A DNA stretch of 64,000 nucleotides from Sphingomonas_Q fennica_A (GTDB lineage: Bacteria > Pseudomonadota > Alphaproteobacteria > Sphingomonadales > Sphingomonadaceae). Location: the NCBI GenBank assembly GCA_036946415.1, contig JAQIJD010000002.1:62001-126000 (forward strand), read 5' to 3'. Every line of letters starts with the position of its first letter. Position 1 is the stretch's first letter. Below the pieces are notes generated by a model. It saw only the letters and a program-made list of their open reading frames with translations. It was not told the origin of the DNA and ran no database searches. Below, one piece after another: positions 50,669-59,825 of the stretch. The position numbers and the translations under genes were made by a program.

Positions 50669-52951
50669 ATGAATCGATCGGTGTGGATGCCATGGTTGGC
50701 CGCGGTCGCGGCGGTCACGGCGGGAACGGCCCGCGCGCAGGCCGGCGGCCAGCCGGGGACCGCCGCCGCCGCCGAGGGGGAGGGCCTGGGCGAGATCGTC
50801 ATCACCGCGCAGCGCCGCAGCGAATCGGCGCAGCGTGCCGCCATCTCGATCGACACCATCTCGCCCGAGCGGATCGCCCGCGCCGGCCTCACCAGTGCGG
50901 ACCAGCTGACGCAGCTCGTGCCGGCGCTGCGGACCGAGCCGGCGCAGGGCCCGTACGTGAACTTCACGGTGCGCGGCGTCTCCAACTTCGGGGTCAACAG
51001 CTTCGCCGACGGGGCAGTGGTGCTGAGCGCGGACGGCGTGCCGCAGGCGCATCCGGTCTCCGCCAACGGCCTCTTCTACGATCTGGAACGGGTGGAGGTG
51101 CTGAAGGGCCCGCAGGGCACGCTCTACGGCCGCAACGCGACCGGCGGCGCCGTCCCCCTCATCTCCCACCGGCCGGATTGGACGCTGGGCGGCAGCGCAT
51201 CGCTGGAATATGGCAATTACGATCGCTTCGTGGCGAATGCCGCGCTGAACGTGCCGCTGGCCGACAAATTCGCGGCGCGCGTCGCGTTCCAACGGGTCAA
51301 GCGCGACGGCTATTTCACCGACGATACGGGCGACGAGGATTCGATCGCGGTGCGCGGATCGCTCCGCTACGAGCCGAGCGCCGATCTGCGGCTGCTCGTG
51401 ATCGCGGATCATTCCAAGGACAAGGGGCGCGGCACCGGCACGTCGCTGCTGACGAGCCGCGCGGCCCCGCCGCTGGGCGCGTCGACCGGCGAGACGCGGG
51501 CGACCTTCGGGCCGTATGTCGGCCTGTCGGACCCGCGGAACGCCGGCCAGTTCACCGCCGTCGGCCTCGCCCCGCGCAACTACCTGCCGTTTCAGGACAA
51601 CAGCTTCTCGGGCATCCTCGTCCAGGCGGAGATCGCGACGCCGATCGGCACGCTGACGCTGCTGCCCGCCTATCGCGAGGCCGACCTGCTGTTCACCAGT
51701 TCCTTCCCCACCTTCTACGTGGGCGAGGATACGCACAGCCGCCAATATTCGGGCGAGGTGCGGCTGGCATCCGACGACGGCCGGCCGCTGCGCTACATCA
51801 TCGGCGCTTATTATCTGGACGATGCGCTGGACGGACAATCCGTGATCGAGGTGGCGCCGACGATCAGCAACCAGCAGATTTCGACGACGACCAGATCGAT
51901 CGCCGGGTTCGGCCAGCTCACCTATGCGCTGGCGGATGATTTCCGCATCGTGGGCGGCCTCCGCTACACGTCCGAACGCAAGCGCACCGACAGCATCCGC
52001 CGCCGGATCGCCCCCTTCAATTTCGCGACGACGCCGATCTTCCCGTTCCCCGCCGTCACCGCCGGCGTGCCCAACCTCGTGCTGGACGGCAACCGCCGCT
52101 TCGAGGCGACGACCTGGCGCGCGGGCGTGGAATGGGAGCCGCGGGATGCGTCGCTCGTCTACGCCAACGTCAGCACCGGCTTCAAGGCAGGCGGCTTCTA
52201 CTTCGGCCCGCCAGACAAGAGCAGCTACGAACCGGAACGGGTCACGGCCTATGTGCTGGGCAGCAAGAACCGCTTCCTGGACAACCGGCTGCAAGTAAAC
52301 GCCGAAGCCTTCTATCTGGACTATACGGACCAGCAGATATCCTATTTCGGCTTCACCTCTGCCGGAACCTCGCTGATCACCGAGAATATCGGCCGCGCCC
52401 GGATCTACGGGGCCGAGGCCGATATCCAGTTCCGCGCCGCGCGCGACACCCGCCTCGGGCTGAACGTGCAGTGGCTTGAAGGCGAATATCGCAGCTTCGA
52501 CTATGTCTCGGGCAATCCGGTGGCCGATACGCAGACATGCCCCAGCAGCGCGGCGGCGGGTGGCGGCTTCCTCCTCGATTGCAGCGGGCGGCGCATCCTC
52601 CAGCTGCCGCGGTGGGTGCTGTCCGCCTCGGCGCAGCAGCGCATCCCGCTGGCGGGCGGCGGCGCCATCGTCATCGACGGGGCATCCCGCTACGAAACCG
52701 CGCGCGAGACGGCGCTCGCCTATCTGCCGGAGACGCGGGTGGGGGACTATACGCGATCGGACGCGAGCATCGGCTACGAGAGCGCCGGCAATGCGTGGAA
52801 CGCATCGCTGTTCGTCCGCAACATCGAGAATGACGCCGTGATCGTGCGCGTCCAGCCGGGGCGCACCTATTCGCTGCGGCAGGGCGGCCTGCTTGGGGCC
52901 AATTACCAGTCGCCGCGCACCTACGGCGTGCGCGCCGGCTTCCGCTTCTGA
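50669..52951 (+). CDS. TonB-dependent receptor (module B)
   Basis: A 760-residue outer-membrane transporter. ATG 50669 has AGGAAG just before it and gives the signal peptide MNRSVWMPWLAAVAAVTAGTARAQ. TonB box region LGEIVITAQRR. The plug contains RAAISIDTISPERIARAGLTSADQL, FTVRGVSNFGVNSF and LERVEVLKGPQGTLYGRNATGGAVPLI, and the barrel ends YGVRAGFRF with terminal Phe. Ligand unknown. Heads a five-gene operon with the cyclodeaminase-like, DapA-like, aldehyde dehydrogenase and SDR genes. Confidence 0.93.
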   Translation: MNRSVWMPWLAAVAAVTAGTARAQAGGQPGTAAAAEGEGLGEIVITAQRRSESAQRAAISIDTISPERIARAGLTSADQLTQLVPALRTEPAQGPYVNFTVRGVSNFGVNSFADGAVVLSADGVPQAHPVSANGLFYDLERVEVLKGPQGTLYGRNATGGAVPLISHRPDWTLGGSASLEYGNYDRFVANAALNVPLADKFAARVAFQRVKRDGYFTDDTGDEDSIAVRGSLRYEPSADLRLLVIADHSKDKGRGTGTSLLTSRAAPPLGASTGETRATFGPYVGLSDPRNAGQFTAVGLAPRNYLPFQDNSFSGILVQAEIATPIGTLTLLPAYREADLLFTSSFPTFYVGEDTHSRQYSGEVRLASDDGRPLRYIIGAYYLDDALDGQSVIEVAPTISNQQISTTTRSIAGFGQLTYALADDFRIVGGLRYTSERKRTDSIRRRIAPFNFATTPIFPFPAVTAGVPNLVLDGNRRFEATTWRAGVEWEPRDASLVYANVSTGFKAGGFYFGPPDKSSYEPERVTAYVLGSKNRFLDNRLQVNAEAFYLDYTDQQISYFGFTSAGTSLITENIGRARIYGAEADIQFRAARDTRLGLNVQWLEGEYRSFDYVSGNPVADTQTCPSSAAAGGGFLLDCSGRRILQLPRWVLSASAQQRIPLAGGGAIVIDGASRYETARETALAYLPETRVGDYTRSDASIGYESAGNAWNASLFVRNIENDAVIVRVQPGRTYSLRQGGLLGANYQSPRTYGVRAGFRF

Positions 52952-52976
52952 ACGATCCCCGAAAGGTGACAGGCCT

Positions 52977-53972
52977 ATGACTTCCGCTCCCGTGTTCCTC
53001 GGCTCCGATGCCGTGGCGAAGGTGTTCGACTGGCACGAGGCGGTCTCGGCCATCCAGACGGCCTATGGCCGGCCGCTGCCGGCGGCGGCCACCCCGCCCC
53101 GTACCGTCGCGCGCGACGGACCGCGCTGGCTGCGGACCTTGCCCGCGATCCCGCCGGGCAGCCGCTATTTCGGCGCCAAGCTGATGGGGATGAACGGCGC
53201 GGCGGCGACCGGCGGCGCCGAATATGTGATCGTGCTGTTCGACGGCGAGACCAGCCGGATCGCGGCCTTCGTCGACGGCAATCTCGTCACCGCCTATCGC
53301 ACGGCGGCGACCTCCGCCGCGGCCGTCGATCGGCTGATCGGGCCGGCGCCCGTGCGGCTGGCGGTGCTGGGCAGCGGGCTGGAGGCATCGATGCACACCC
53401 GCGCGCTGGCGAGCATCCGCACGCTGACGGAGGTTGCCGTATTCAGCCCGACGCCGGCGAGCCGGACGCGCTTCGCCGGGACGCTGTCGGCCGAACTGAA
53501 TGTGCCGGTGCGCGCGGCCGCCTCCGCGCAGGAGGCCGTGGCGGGGGCGACTTTGGTGCTGGCCGCGGCGCGTTCGCACGGCGAACAGCCGATCCTGTTC
53601 GCCGACTGGCTGGCCGCCGACGCGACGGTGATCTCGATCGGATCGACCGTGCCGGAACAGCGCGAGATCGACGTTTCGGTGATCGGCCGCTGCGACATCA
53701 TCGTGTGCGACATGATCGAGGAGGTGCTCCACGAAACCGGCGACATGATCGCCGCGCGCGACGCCGGCATCGACGTGGCGGAGCGCAGTTTCGCCCTGAC
53801 CGAACTGATGAGCGGCGCGCTCGGTGCGCGGCTGAGCGGCAGTGCCCGGCGGATGTTCAAGTCGGTCGGCGGGGGCCTGCAGGACGTGGTAATCGCCGAG
53901 ATGGTGCTGACCCGCGCCCTCGCGCAGGGGCTCGCCACGCCGCTGCCGATCGATTTCCAGACCAAGCGTTGA
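52977..53972 (+). CDS. Ornithine cyclodeaminase/mu-crystallin family protein
   Basis: A 331-residue NAD(P)-dependent protein of the ornithine cyclodeaminase/mu-crystallin/alanine dehydrogenase family. The substrate-binding part holds YFGAKLMGMN and VDGNLVTAYRTAATSAAAVDRL (the conserved R-T-A-A-x-S-A). The Rossmann loop is LAVLGSGLEASMHTRAL (GSGLEA for the usual GxGxQA), then ISIGSTVPEQREID. Family members make or reduce cyclic imines such as pyrroline-2-carboxylate. With a DapA-like and a semialdehyde dehydrogenase downstream, a role on an imino or amino acid ring is possible but not shown. Confidence 0.85.
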   Translation: MTSAPVFLGSDAVAKVFDWHEAVSAIQTAYGRPLPAAATPPRTVARDGPRWLRTLPAIPPGSRYFGAKLMGMNGAAATGGAEYVIVLFDGETSRIAAFVDGNLVTAYRTAATSAAAVDRLIGPAPVRLAVLGSGLEASMHTRALASIRTLTEVAVFSPTPASRTRFAGTLSAELNVPVRAAASAQEAVAGATLVLAAARSHGEQPILFADWLAADATVISIGSTVPEQREIDVSVIGRCDIIVCDMIEEVLHETGDMIAARDAGIDVAERSFALTELMSGALGARLSGSARRMFKSVGGGLQDVVIAEMVLTRALAQGLATPLPIDFQTKR

Positions 53973-53987
53973 ACGAGGACAAGAGAT

Positions 53988-54998
53988 ATGGCCAGCTATA
54001 GCCGAACCGAGGCGCGCGACTGGGCGCGCGAACGCCTGCTGGGCGTCGCCAACGTCGTGATCCCGACGATGACCGCCGACTTCAGGGGACTGAACGAGAA
54101 GGCGATCCGCCACGACGTCGAGAAGACGATCGAACATGGCTTCGTCGGCACGCTCGCCTGTTCGGAGGTGGCGATCACGCTCTCCGAATATGGCGATTTC
54201 GTGCGCATCATGGCCGATCAGGCGGGTAGCCGCGCGTTCGTCGTCCACCATGCCGTGTTCAACACGCTGGAAGACAATATCGAGGCGGCGAAGCTGGCCG
54301 AGGATGCGGGCGCGGAACTGGTGCTGCTGGGCTATCCGCCCTATTTCCACCCGCAGTCGCTGGAGGAAGCCTACGCCTATACGAAGGCGTTCTGCGATGC
54401 GACGGACCTGGCAGTGATGCTGTTCCCGATCCCCACCTGGGGCTTTTCCCGGCTGGACCCGATCGACATGCCCGTCGCCTTGCTGCGCCGCCTGATCGAC
54501 GACTGCCCGAACGTCGCCGCGATCAAGGCGGAAGGGGGCGCGCCGCACATCATGGGCCAGATCGAGGTGCATCGCGCCTTCCACAAGGAGGTGGTGATCT
54601 CCCTGCCGATGGAGCATGAATATGTGCCGCTGGCGCAGCTGATCGACGTGCCGTTCTGCGGCACCAATTATTCCGCCTATTTCGGCCCGTATCTGCCCGA
54701 GGTGTTCAAGCTGGTGCAGGCCGGCCGGTTCGACGAGGCGACCGCGATCTTCCACCGGCTGGATGCGGCGCGAAGGGCGTTCGGCAGCGTGCCGCAGGCG
54801 GGCGGCGGCCTCATCAACCGGATGATGTGGAAATATGAGGGCTGGTTGCAGGGCTATAACGGCGGGCCGCTGCGTCACCCGACGGGGCGGGTCTATGCGC
54901 GCGACATGGCGGCGCTGCGCCGCGGCCAGGAGGCATCGGGCATGAACCCGACCGCGGACGCGGACGCGGCCTTCTTCACCGGGCGGGTGCCGGCATGA
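53988..54998 (+). CDS. DapA/N-acetylneuraminate lyase family protein
   Basis: A 336-residue class I aldolase-superfamily protein, about 40 residues longer than typical DapA. Schiff-base lysine in NVAAIKAEGGAPH and the conserved Tyr in LLGYPPYFHPQS. Family members act as aldolases, dehydratases or deaminases on keto acids. The long C-terminal tail (MWKYEGWLQGYNGGPLRHPTGRVYARDM) is unlike DapA itself. Overlaps the aldehyde dehydrogenase gene by four bases, suggesting it releases an aldehyde or semialdehyde for that enzyme. Confidence 0.87.
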   Translation: MASYSRTEARDWARERLLGVANVVIPTMTADFRGLNEKAIRHDVEKTIEHGFVGTLACSEVAITLSEYGDFVRIMADQAGSRAFVVHHAVFNTLEDNIEAAKLAEDAGAELVLLGYPPYFHPQSLEEAYAYTKAFCDATDLAVMLFPIPTWGFSRLDPIDMPVALLRRLIDDCPNVAAIKAEGGAPHIMGQIEVHRAFHKEVVISLPMEHEYVPLAQLIDVPFCGTNYSAYFGPYLPEVFKLVQAGRFDEATAIFHRLDAARRAFGSVPQAGGGLINRMMWKYEGWLQGYNGGPLRHPTGRVYARDMAALRRGQEASGMNPTADADAAFFTGRVPA

Positions 54999-56473
54999 GC
55001 GAGGCGATCACCCCGCTCCCCTTGCGCGATCCGGGCCTGCTGCGTCAGGCGATGCTGATCGACGGCGAATGGGTCGCCGCCGACGACGGCGGGACGATCG
55101 ACGTGCGCAACCCCGCGACGGGGGCGCTGATCGCGCGCGTGCCGAACGGGGGTGCCGCCGAGACGGAGCGCGCCATCGCCGCGGCCGATCGGGCGATGCG
55201 CGGCTGGCGGGCGGCGCTGCCCGGCGAACGATCGCGCGTGCTGCGCAACCTCTACGATCTGGTGATCGAGCATGCCGCGGACCTCGCTTTGCTGATCACC
55301 GCCGAGCAGGGCAAGCCGCTGGCCGAGGCGCATGGCGAGATACGCTATGCCGCCGGCTTCTTCGAATGGTTCGCGGAAGAAGCCAAGCGCATCTACGGCG
55401 ACATCATTCCCCCCAATGCCGGCGGGCGGCGCATTCTGGTGCAGAAGGCGCCGGTCGGCGTGTTCGCGGCGATCACGCCCTGGAACTTCCCGGCGGCGAT
55501 GATCAGCCGCAAGGCGGGGCCGGGCTGGGCGGTGGGTTGCGCCGGGGTCATCAAGCCCGCCAGCCAGACGCCGCTGACGGCACTCGCGCTGGGCGTGCTG
55601 GCGGAACGGGCCGGCCTGCCGCCGGGCGTGTGCAACATCGTCACCGGTTCGGCACGGGCGATCGGCGGCGCGCTCACCGCCAGCCCGGTGGTGGGCAAGC
55701 TTTCCTTCACCGGATCGACCGAGGTCGGCGCCCAGCTGCTGGCGCAATGCGCGCCGACGATCAAGCGCACCAGCATGGAACTGGGCGGCAATGCGCCGTT
55801 CCTGGTGTTCGACGACGCCGATCTCGATACCGCGGTGAAGGCGGCGATGGTCGCGAAATATCGCAATACCGGCCAGTCCTGCATCGGCGCCAACCGCTTC
55901 CTGGTCCAGGCGGGCATATATGATGCCTTCGCCGCGCGGCTGGCCGAGGCCTCCGCCGCCCTTCGGGTCGGCAACGGCATGGACGACGGCGTGGCGATCG
56001 GCCCGATGATCGACGCCGCCGCCGTCGCCAAGGCCGCTGAGCATATCGCCGATGCGGTTGCCAAAGGCGCCGGGATCGCGGCGGGCGGGGGCCGGCACCG
56101 GCTGGGCGGATCTTTCTTCGAGCCGACCGTCCTGACCGACGTTCCGCGCGATGCGCTGATCTTCAGCGAGGAGACGTTCGGGCCGATCGCGCCGCTGTTC
56201 CGCTTCGAGACGGAGGAGGAGGCGATCGCGCTCGCCAACGACACGCCCTTCGGCCTTGCCTCCTACGTCTGCGCGCGCGATGTCGGGCGGATCTTCCGGG
56301 TGGTCGAGGCGCTGGAATTCGGGATGGTCGGGGTGAACGAAGGCCTGATTTCGACGGAGGTCGCGCCGTTCGGCGGGGTCAAGGCATCGGGCCTCGGCCG
56401 CGAAGGATCGCGCTACGGCGCGGACGAATATGTCGAGACCAAATATGTCGCGCTGGGCGGGCTCGACGGTTGA
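54995..56473 (+). CDS. Succinate-semialdehyde dehydrogenase-like aldehyde dehydrogenase
   Basis: A 492-residue NAD(P)-dependent aldehyde dehydrogenase, GabD-like. Asn in ITPWNFPAAMISRKAGPGWAVGC, cofactor loop FTGSTEVGAQLL, catalytic Glu in SMELGGNAPFLVFDDADLD and catalytic Cys in NTGQSCIGANRFLVQ. The GQSCI and ELGGNAP forms are usual for succinate- and alpha-ketoglutarate-semialdehyde dehydrogenases. Would oxidise the aldehyde made by the upstream lyase-like enzyme to an acid for central metabolism. Confidence 0.93.
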   Translation: MSEAITPLPLRDPGLLRQAMLIDGEWVAADDGGTIDVRNPATGALIARVPNGGAAETERAIAAADRAMRGWRAALPGERSRVLRNLYDLVIEHAADLALLITAEQGKPLAEAHGEIRYAAGFFEWFAEEAKRIYGDIIPPNAGGRRILVQKAPVGVFAAITPWNFPAAMISRKAGPGWAVGCAGVIKPASQTPLTALALGVLAERAGLPPGVCNIVTGSARAIGGALTASPVVGKLSFTGSTEVGAQLLAQCAPTIKRTSMELGGNAPFLVFDDADLDTAVKAAMVAKYRNTGQSCIGANRFLVQAGIYDAFAARLAEASAALRVGNGMDDGVAIGPMIDAAAVAKAAEHIADAVAKGAGIAAGGGRHRLGGSFFEPTVLTDVPRDALIFSEETFGPIAPLFRFETEEEAIALANDTPFGLASYVCARDVGRIFRVVEALEFGMVGVNEGLISTEVAPFGGVKASGLGREGSRYGADEYVETKYVALGGLDG

Positions 56474-57228
56474 CCCACCCGTTCGACCTGACCGGCAAGG
56501 CCGCGATCGTCACCGGATCGACGCGCGGCATCGGCCGGGCGATCGCGACCGCGCTGATCGGGGCTGGCGCGCGCGTGCTGATATCCAGCGAGGATGCGTC
56601 GGATACGGCACGGGCCGCGGCTGATCTCGGCCAGCCCGGCCTCGTCTGCGACGTGCGCGACGACGGCGCGCAGGCCCGCCTCGTCGAAGCGGCGCTCGGC
56701 CATTTCGGCGGGTTCGACATCCTGGTCTGCAACGCCGGCATCACCGGCCGGCCGGGGCCGTTCGCGACGATCGACATGGACGATTATGCCGCGGTGATGG
56801 CGATCGACCTGCGCGCCCAGGTCGTCCTCGCCAATCTGGCGCTGCCGCACATGGCGGCGCGGGGCGGCGGCGCCGCGGTGCTGGTGTCGAGCCTGTCGGG
56901 CCTGCGCGGCAACGGTGCGATCAATGCCTATGCGCTCGCCAAGGCCGGCGTCGCCCAGCTCGCCCGCAATCTCGCCGTCGAATGGGGGTCGCGCAACGTG
57001 CGCGTCAACGCCTTGTCGCCGGGCTTCATCGCCACCGAATTGTCGGCACCGCTGCTGGCCGACGCGGCGTTCATGGCGCGGCGCATGGCGATGACGCCGC
57101 TGCGCCGCCCCGGAACGGTGGCGGAGGTGGCGGGCGCCGCTTTGTTCCTGGCGAGCGACGCGGCGGGCTTCGTGACCGGCCACAATCTGGTGGTGGACGG
57201 CGGCACCCTCATCACCGACGGCAGCTAG
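56470..57228 (+). CDS. Short-chain dehydrogenase (module B)
   Basis: A 252-residue classical SDR with a TTG start at 56470 that overlaps the aldehyde dehydrogenase stop (TTGA). Cofactor loop VTGSTRGIGRAIATA, NAG in ILVCNAGITG, catalytic Ser in VLVSSLSGLRG and Y-A-L-A-K in INAYALAKAGVAQL. The C-terminal ADFVTG-type end is SDAAGFVTGHNLVVDGG. Last gene of the module B operon; the stop TAG abuts a 132-base nested hairpin. Confidence 0.88.
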   Translation: MTHPFDLTGKAAIVTGSTRGIGRAIATALIGAGARVLISSEDASDTARAAADLGQPGLVCDVRDDGAQARLVEAALGHFGGFDILVCNAGITGRPGPFATIDMDDYAAVMAIDLRAQVVLANLALPHMAARGGGAAVLVSSLSGLRGNGAINAYALAKAGVAQLARNLAVEWGSRNVRVNALSPGFIATELSAPLLADAAFMARRMAMTPLRRPGTVAEVAGAALFLASDAAGFVTGHNLVVDGGTLITDGS

Positions 57229-57360
57229 AGTTTGATCCAGCAAACCTGGATCAGGGGCGGCACCAGCCCGCTCCCCCACCCGACCTCCCATAGCGTATCC
57301 TGATTGGGAGGTCGGGTGGGGGAGCGGGCCGGTGCCGTATCCACGTGAGTGGATCAAACT
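57229..57360. repeat. 132-base nested inverted repeat between convergent operons
   Basis: Outer arms AGTTTGATCCA (57229-57239) and TGGATCAAACT (57350-57360) are perfect. Inner arms 57259-57290 and 57305-57336 are 32 bases each with one mismatch, around a 14-base loop. It sits between two convergent stops and could terminate both. The 11-base terminal repeats and the flanking CTAG (57225-57228) and TTAG (57361-57364) also suggest a small non-autonomous mobile element. Confidence 0.85.
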
Positions 57361-57373
57361 TTAGGATATCATA

Positions 57374-57673
57374 TCAGAAGAAGCGGGCGACTTCGGCGCT
57401 GTGGATCACCGCGGGCGGCGCGGCGAAATAGGGGCCGGCCAGCGCCCGCCAGCGGGTGAAGCCTTCCGAATTGCGGAAGTGGACGACATGGTCCTCCACG
57501 GTCGCCCACCTGACGATCAGCCGATAGTGCGCGGGCTCCTCCACGACGCGCTCCAGCGCCATGCCATGGCAGCCGGCGGCGGCGCGGAAATGGGGCGCGG
57601 CCTCGGCGACGGCGGCCTCGAATTCGGCGGCGCGGGCCGGATCGATCGTGATGCTGGCGATCTCGGTGAACAT
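57374..57673 (-). CDS. Antibiotic biosynthesis monooxygenase (ABM) domain protein
   Basis: A 99-residue dimeric alpha+beta barrel protein. MFTEIASITIDPARAAEFEAAVAEAAPHFRAAAGCHGMALERVVEEPAHYRLIVRWATVEDHVVHFRNSEGF has the ABM layout (strand, helix with A-x-E-F, then G-C/G-x-x-x, W-x-x-x-E/D-x-H). Members are small cofactor-free monooxygenases or heme/quinone-linked enzymes, often accessory in aromatic catabolism. ATG 57673 is 14 bases after the SDR stop. Last gene of the module C operon. Confidence 0.8.
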   Translation of the reverse strand: MFTEIASITIDPARAAEFEAAVAEAAPHFRAAAGCHGMALERVVEEPAHYRLIVRWATVEDHVVHFRNSEGFTRWRALAGPYFAAPPAVIHSAEVARFF

Positions 57674-57687
57674 GGAGGGATATCCTT

Positions 57688-58458
57688 TCAGTCTGCGGTC
57701 CAGCCGCCGTCCACGATCAGGCTGGTGCCGGTGACGAGCCCGGCGGCATCGCCGGCAAGGAACAGGATCGCGCCCATCAGATCCTCGACCCGGCCGATCC
57801 GGCCGAGCTTGATCTTCGCCAGCACGCTCGCCCTGAACGCCGCATCCTCGAAGAAGGGCCGGGTCAACGGCGTCTCGATGAAGGTGGGAGCGATCGTGTT
57901 CGACCGGATGCGGTGGGGGGCGAGATCGAGCGCGAACGCCTTGTTCATCCCCTCCAGCGCCCATTTGGAGGCGCAATAGAGCGATCGGCCCGGCCCGCCG
58001 ACATGGCCCATCTGCGATCCCATGTGGATCAGCGATCCCGGCCGCCCCGCCGCGATCATCCGCCGCGCGCAGGCCTGCGCCACGAAGAAGGCGCTCTTCA
58101 GATTGAGATCGAGCACCGCGTCGTAATCGGCCTCGTCAACGTCCTGCATCGGTTTGGGGCGGTTGGTGCCGGCATTGTTGACGAGCACGTCGAAGGCCGA
58201 GCGATCCGCGAAGAAAGCGGCGACGGCGGCTAGGTCCAGCACGTCGAGAATAGCGTATGCGGCGCTGCCGCCGTCCGCCCGGATGGCGGCGGCCCCGGCG
58301 GCGATCTCGGCTTCGGAACGGGCGACGAGGGTGACGTCGGCACCGGCCTGGCCGAGGGCGGCGGCAGCGGCGAGACCGATGCCGCGGCCGGCCCCGGTCA
58401 CGATCGCGCGCCGCCCGTCCAGCCGCAGCGACGGCGTGCGGGGCAGCGGCTCAGGCAT
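57688..58458 (-). CDS. Short-chain dehydrogenase (module C)
   Basis: A 256-residue classical SDR: cofactor loop VTGAGRGIGLAAAAAL, NNAG in VLVNNAGTNRP, catalytic Ser in IHMGSQMGHVGG and Y-C-A-S-K in SLYCASKWALEGM. The Arg in LVARSEAE after strand 2 hints at NADP. ATG 58458 overlaps the HisD-like gene by 8 bases. Substrate unknown; module C chemistry suggests a hydroxy intermediate. Confidence 0.88.
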   Translation of the reverse strand: MPEPLPRTPSLRLDGRRAIVTGAGRGIGLAAAAALGQAGADVTLVARSEAEIAAGAAAIRADGGSAAYAILDVLDLAAVAAFFADRSAFDVLVNNAGTNRPKPMQDVDEADYDAVLDLNLKSAFFVAQACARRMIAAGRPGSLIHMGSQMGHVGGPGRSLYCASKWALEGMNKAFALDLAPHRIRSNTIAPTFIETPLTRPFFEDAAFRASVLAKIKLGRIGRVEDLMGAILFLAGDAAGLVTGTSLIVDGGWTAD

Positions 58459-59785
58459 CGACGGCGGTCGCCGGGCTCGGCGCGGCGGCGCCCGCGTAGG
58501 GAATGTTGCGCCCGCCATAGCGGCGCACGCGCACGTTCGCCTGCTCGCCATGGCCGGCGAATCCCTCCAGCGCGCACAGCCGGCTGCAATATTCGCCGAT
58601 CAGCGTCGTCGCCTCGTCCGTCAGCACTTTCTGATAGGTGCAGGTCTTCAGGAACTTGCCGACCCACAGGCCCCCCGTATAGCGCGCCGTCCGGCGCGTC
58701 GGCAGCGTGTGGTTCGTCCCGATCACCTTGTCGCCATAGGCGACGTTGGTGCGCGGCCCGAGGAACAGCGCGCCATAATTGGTCATATTGTTCAGGAAAT
58801 AATCGGGATCGCGGGTCATCACCTGGACATGTTCGTTGGCGTAGAGATCGGCGACCTCGCGCATTTCCTGATAGCTGTCGCAGACGATCACCTCGCCGAA
58901 ACTCTCCCACGCCCGACGGGCGATATCGGCGGTGGGCAGGATCTTCAGCAGCCGTTCGACCTCCGCGATCGTCTCGCGGGCGAGCTTTTCGGAATTGGTG
59001 ATGAGGATCGCCGGGCTTTCCGGGCCGTGCTCGGCCTGGCCGAGAAGGTCGGTCGCGCAGATCTCGCCATCGACGCTGTCGTCGGCGATCACCATCGTCT
59101 CGGTCGGCCCGGCGAAGAGGTCGATGCCGACCCGGCCGAACAGCTGGCGCTTGGCCTCCGCCACGAAGGCGTTGCCCGGCCCGACCAGCATATCGACGGG
59201 CGCGATCGATGCCGTGCCGATCGCCATGGCGCCGATCGCCTGGATGCCGCCGAGGCAGTAGATTTCGTCCGCACCGGCCAGCACCTGCGCGGCGACGACG
59301 GCGGGCGCCGGCCCGCCGTTGAACGGCGGGGCGCAGGTGACGACGCGCGGAACGCCCGCCACGCGCGCGGTGATGACCGACATGTGCGCCGATGCCAGCA
59401 GCGGATATTTGCCGCCGGGCACATAGCAGCCGGCCGCATCGACCGGAATGTTGCGGTGGCCGAGCACGACGCCCGGCAGCGTTTCGACCTCGACGTCCTG
59501 CATGCTTTCGCGCTGGACCTGCGCGAAGGCGCGCACCTGCGCCTGGGCGAATTCGATGTCCTTCAGATCCTGCGCGGACATCCGATCGAGGCAATCCTGC
59601 TTCTCGCGGTCGGTCAGCGCATAGCTGTCCCGATCCCAGCCGTCGAACCGGACGGACAGTTCGCGGACCGCATCGTCGCCGCGCCGTTCGATATCGGCGA
59701 GGATCGCCTCCACCGTGTCGCGGACCTTGCGATCCTGTTCGGCGCGAACCTCGGCGGTGATCGCGTGCTTCAGCCAGACGGCCAT
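58451..59785 (-). CDS. Histidinol-dehydrogenase-family zinc oxidoreductase
   Basis: A 444-residue HisD-family enzyme outside any histidine operon. The family uses Zn and NAD to oxidise an alcohol to an acid in two steps. Seen here: VLGHRNIPVDAAGCYVPGGKYPLLASAHMS, VGPGNAFVAEAKRQLFG, IDLFAGPTETMVIADD, LLGQAEHGPESPA with the zinc His and ANEHVQVM. The sequence recalls the HpsN-like (sulfopropanediol dehydrogenase) branch, which acts on other polyols. Its place in a catabolic operon supports an alcohol or sugar-acid substrate instead of histidinol. No his gene nearby. Confidence 0.87.
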   Translation of the reverse strand: MAVWLKHAITAEVRAEQDRKVRDTVEAILADIERRGDDAVRELSVRFDGWDRDSYALTDREKQDCLDRMSAQDLKDIEFAQAQVRAFAQVQRESMQDVEVETLPGVVLGHRNIPVDAAGCYVPGGKYPLLASAHMSVITARVAGVPRVVTCAPPFNGGPAPAVVAAQVLAGADEIYCLGGIQAIGAMAIGTASIAPVDMLVGPGNAFVAEAKRQLFGRVGIDLFAGPTETMVIADDSVDGEICATDLLGQAEHGPESPAILITNSEKLARETIAEVERLLKILPTADIARRAWESFGEVIVCDSYQEMREVADLYANEHVQVMTRDPDYFLNNMTNYGALFLGPRTNVAYGDKVIGTNHTLPTRRTARYTGGLWVGKFLKTCTYQKVLTDEATTLIGEYCSRLCALEGFAGHGEQANVRVRRYGGRNIPYAGAAAPSPATAVDA

Positions 59786-59825
59786 AGTCTTTTCCTCGAT
59801 GGTTGGAGTGCGGGGGCGGCCGGGA

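Noticed and set aside
53988..54998. Lysine-pathway dapA
   Set aside because: Too long, different C-terminal region and catabolic context; called only as a DapA-family member.
57364..57375. GGATATCATATC, a 12-base match to the palindrome at 48508-48522
   Set aside because: Lies between two convergent stop codons, not at a promoter, so it is unlikely to be an operator; could be chance.
58451..59785. True histidine-biosynthesis hisD
   Set aside because: No other his genes nearby and embedded in a catabolic operon; the sequence recalls the HpsN-like branch of the family.
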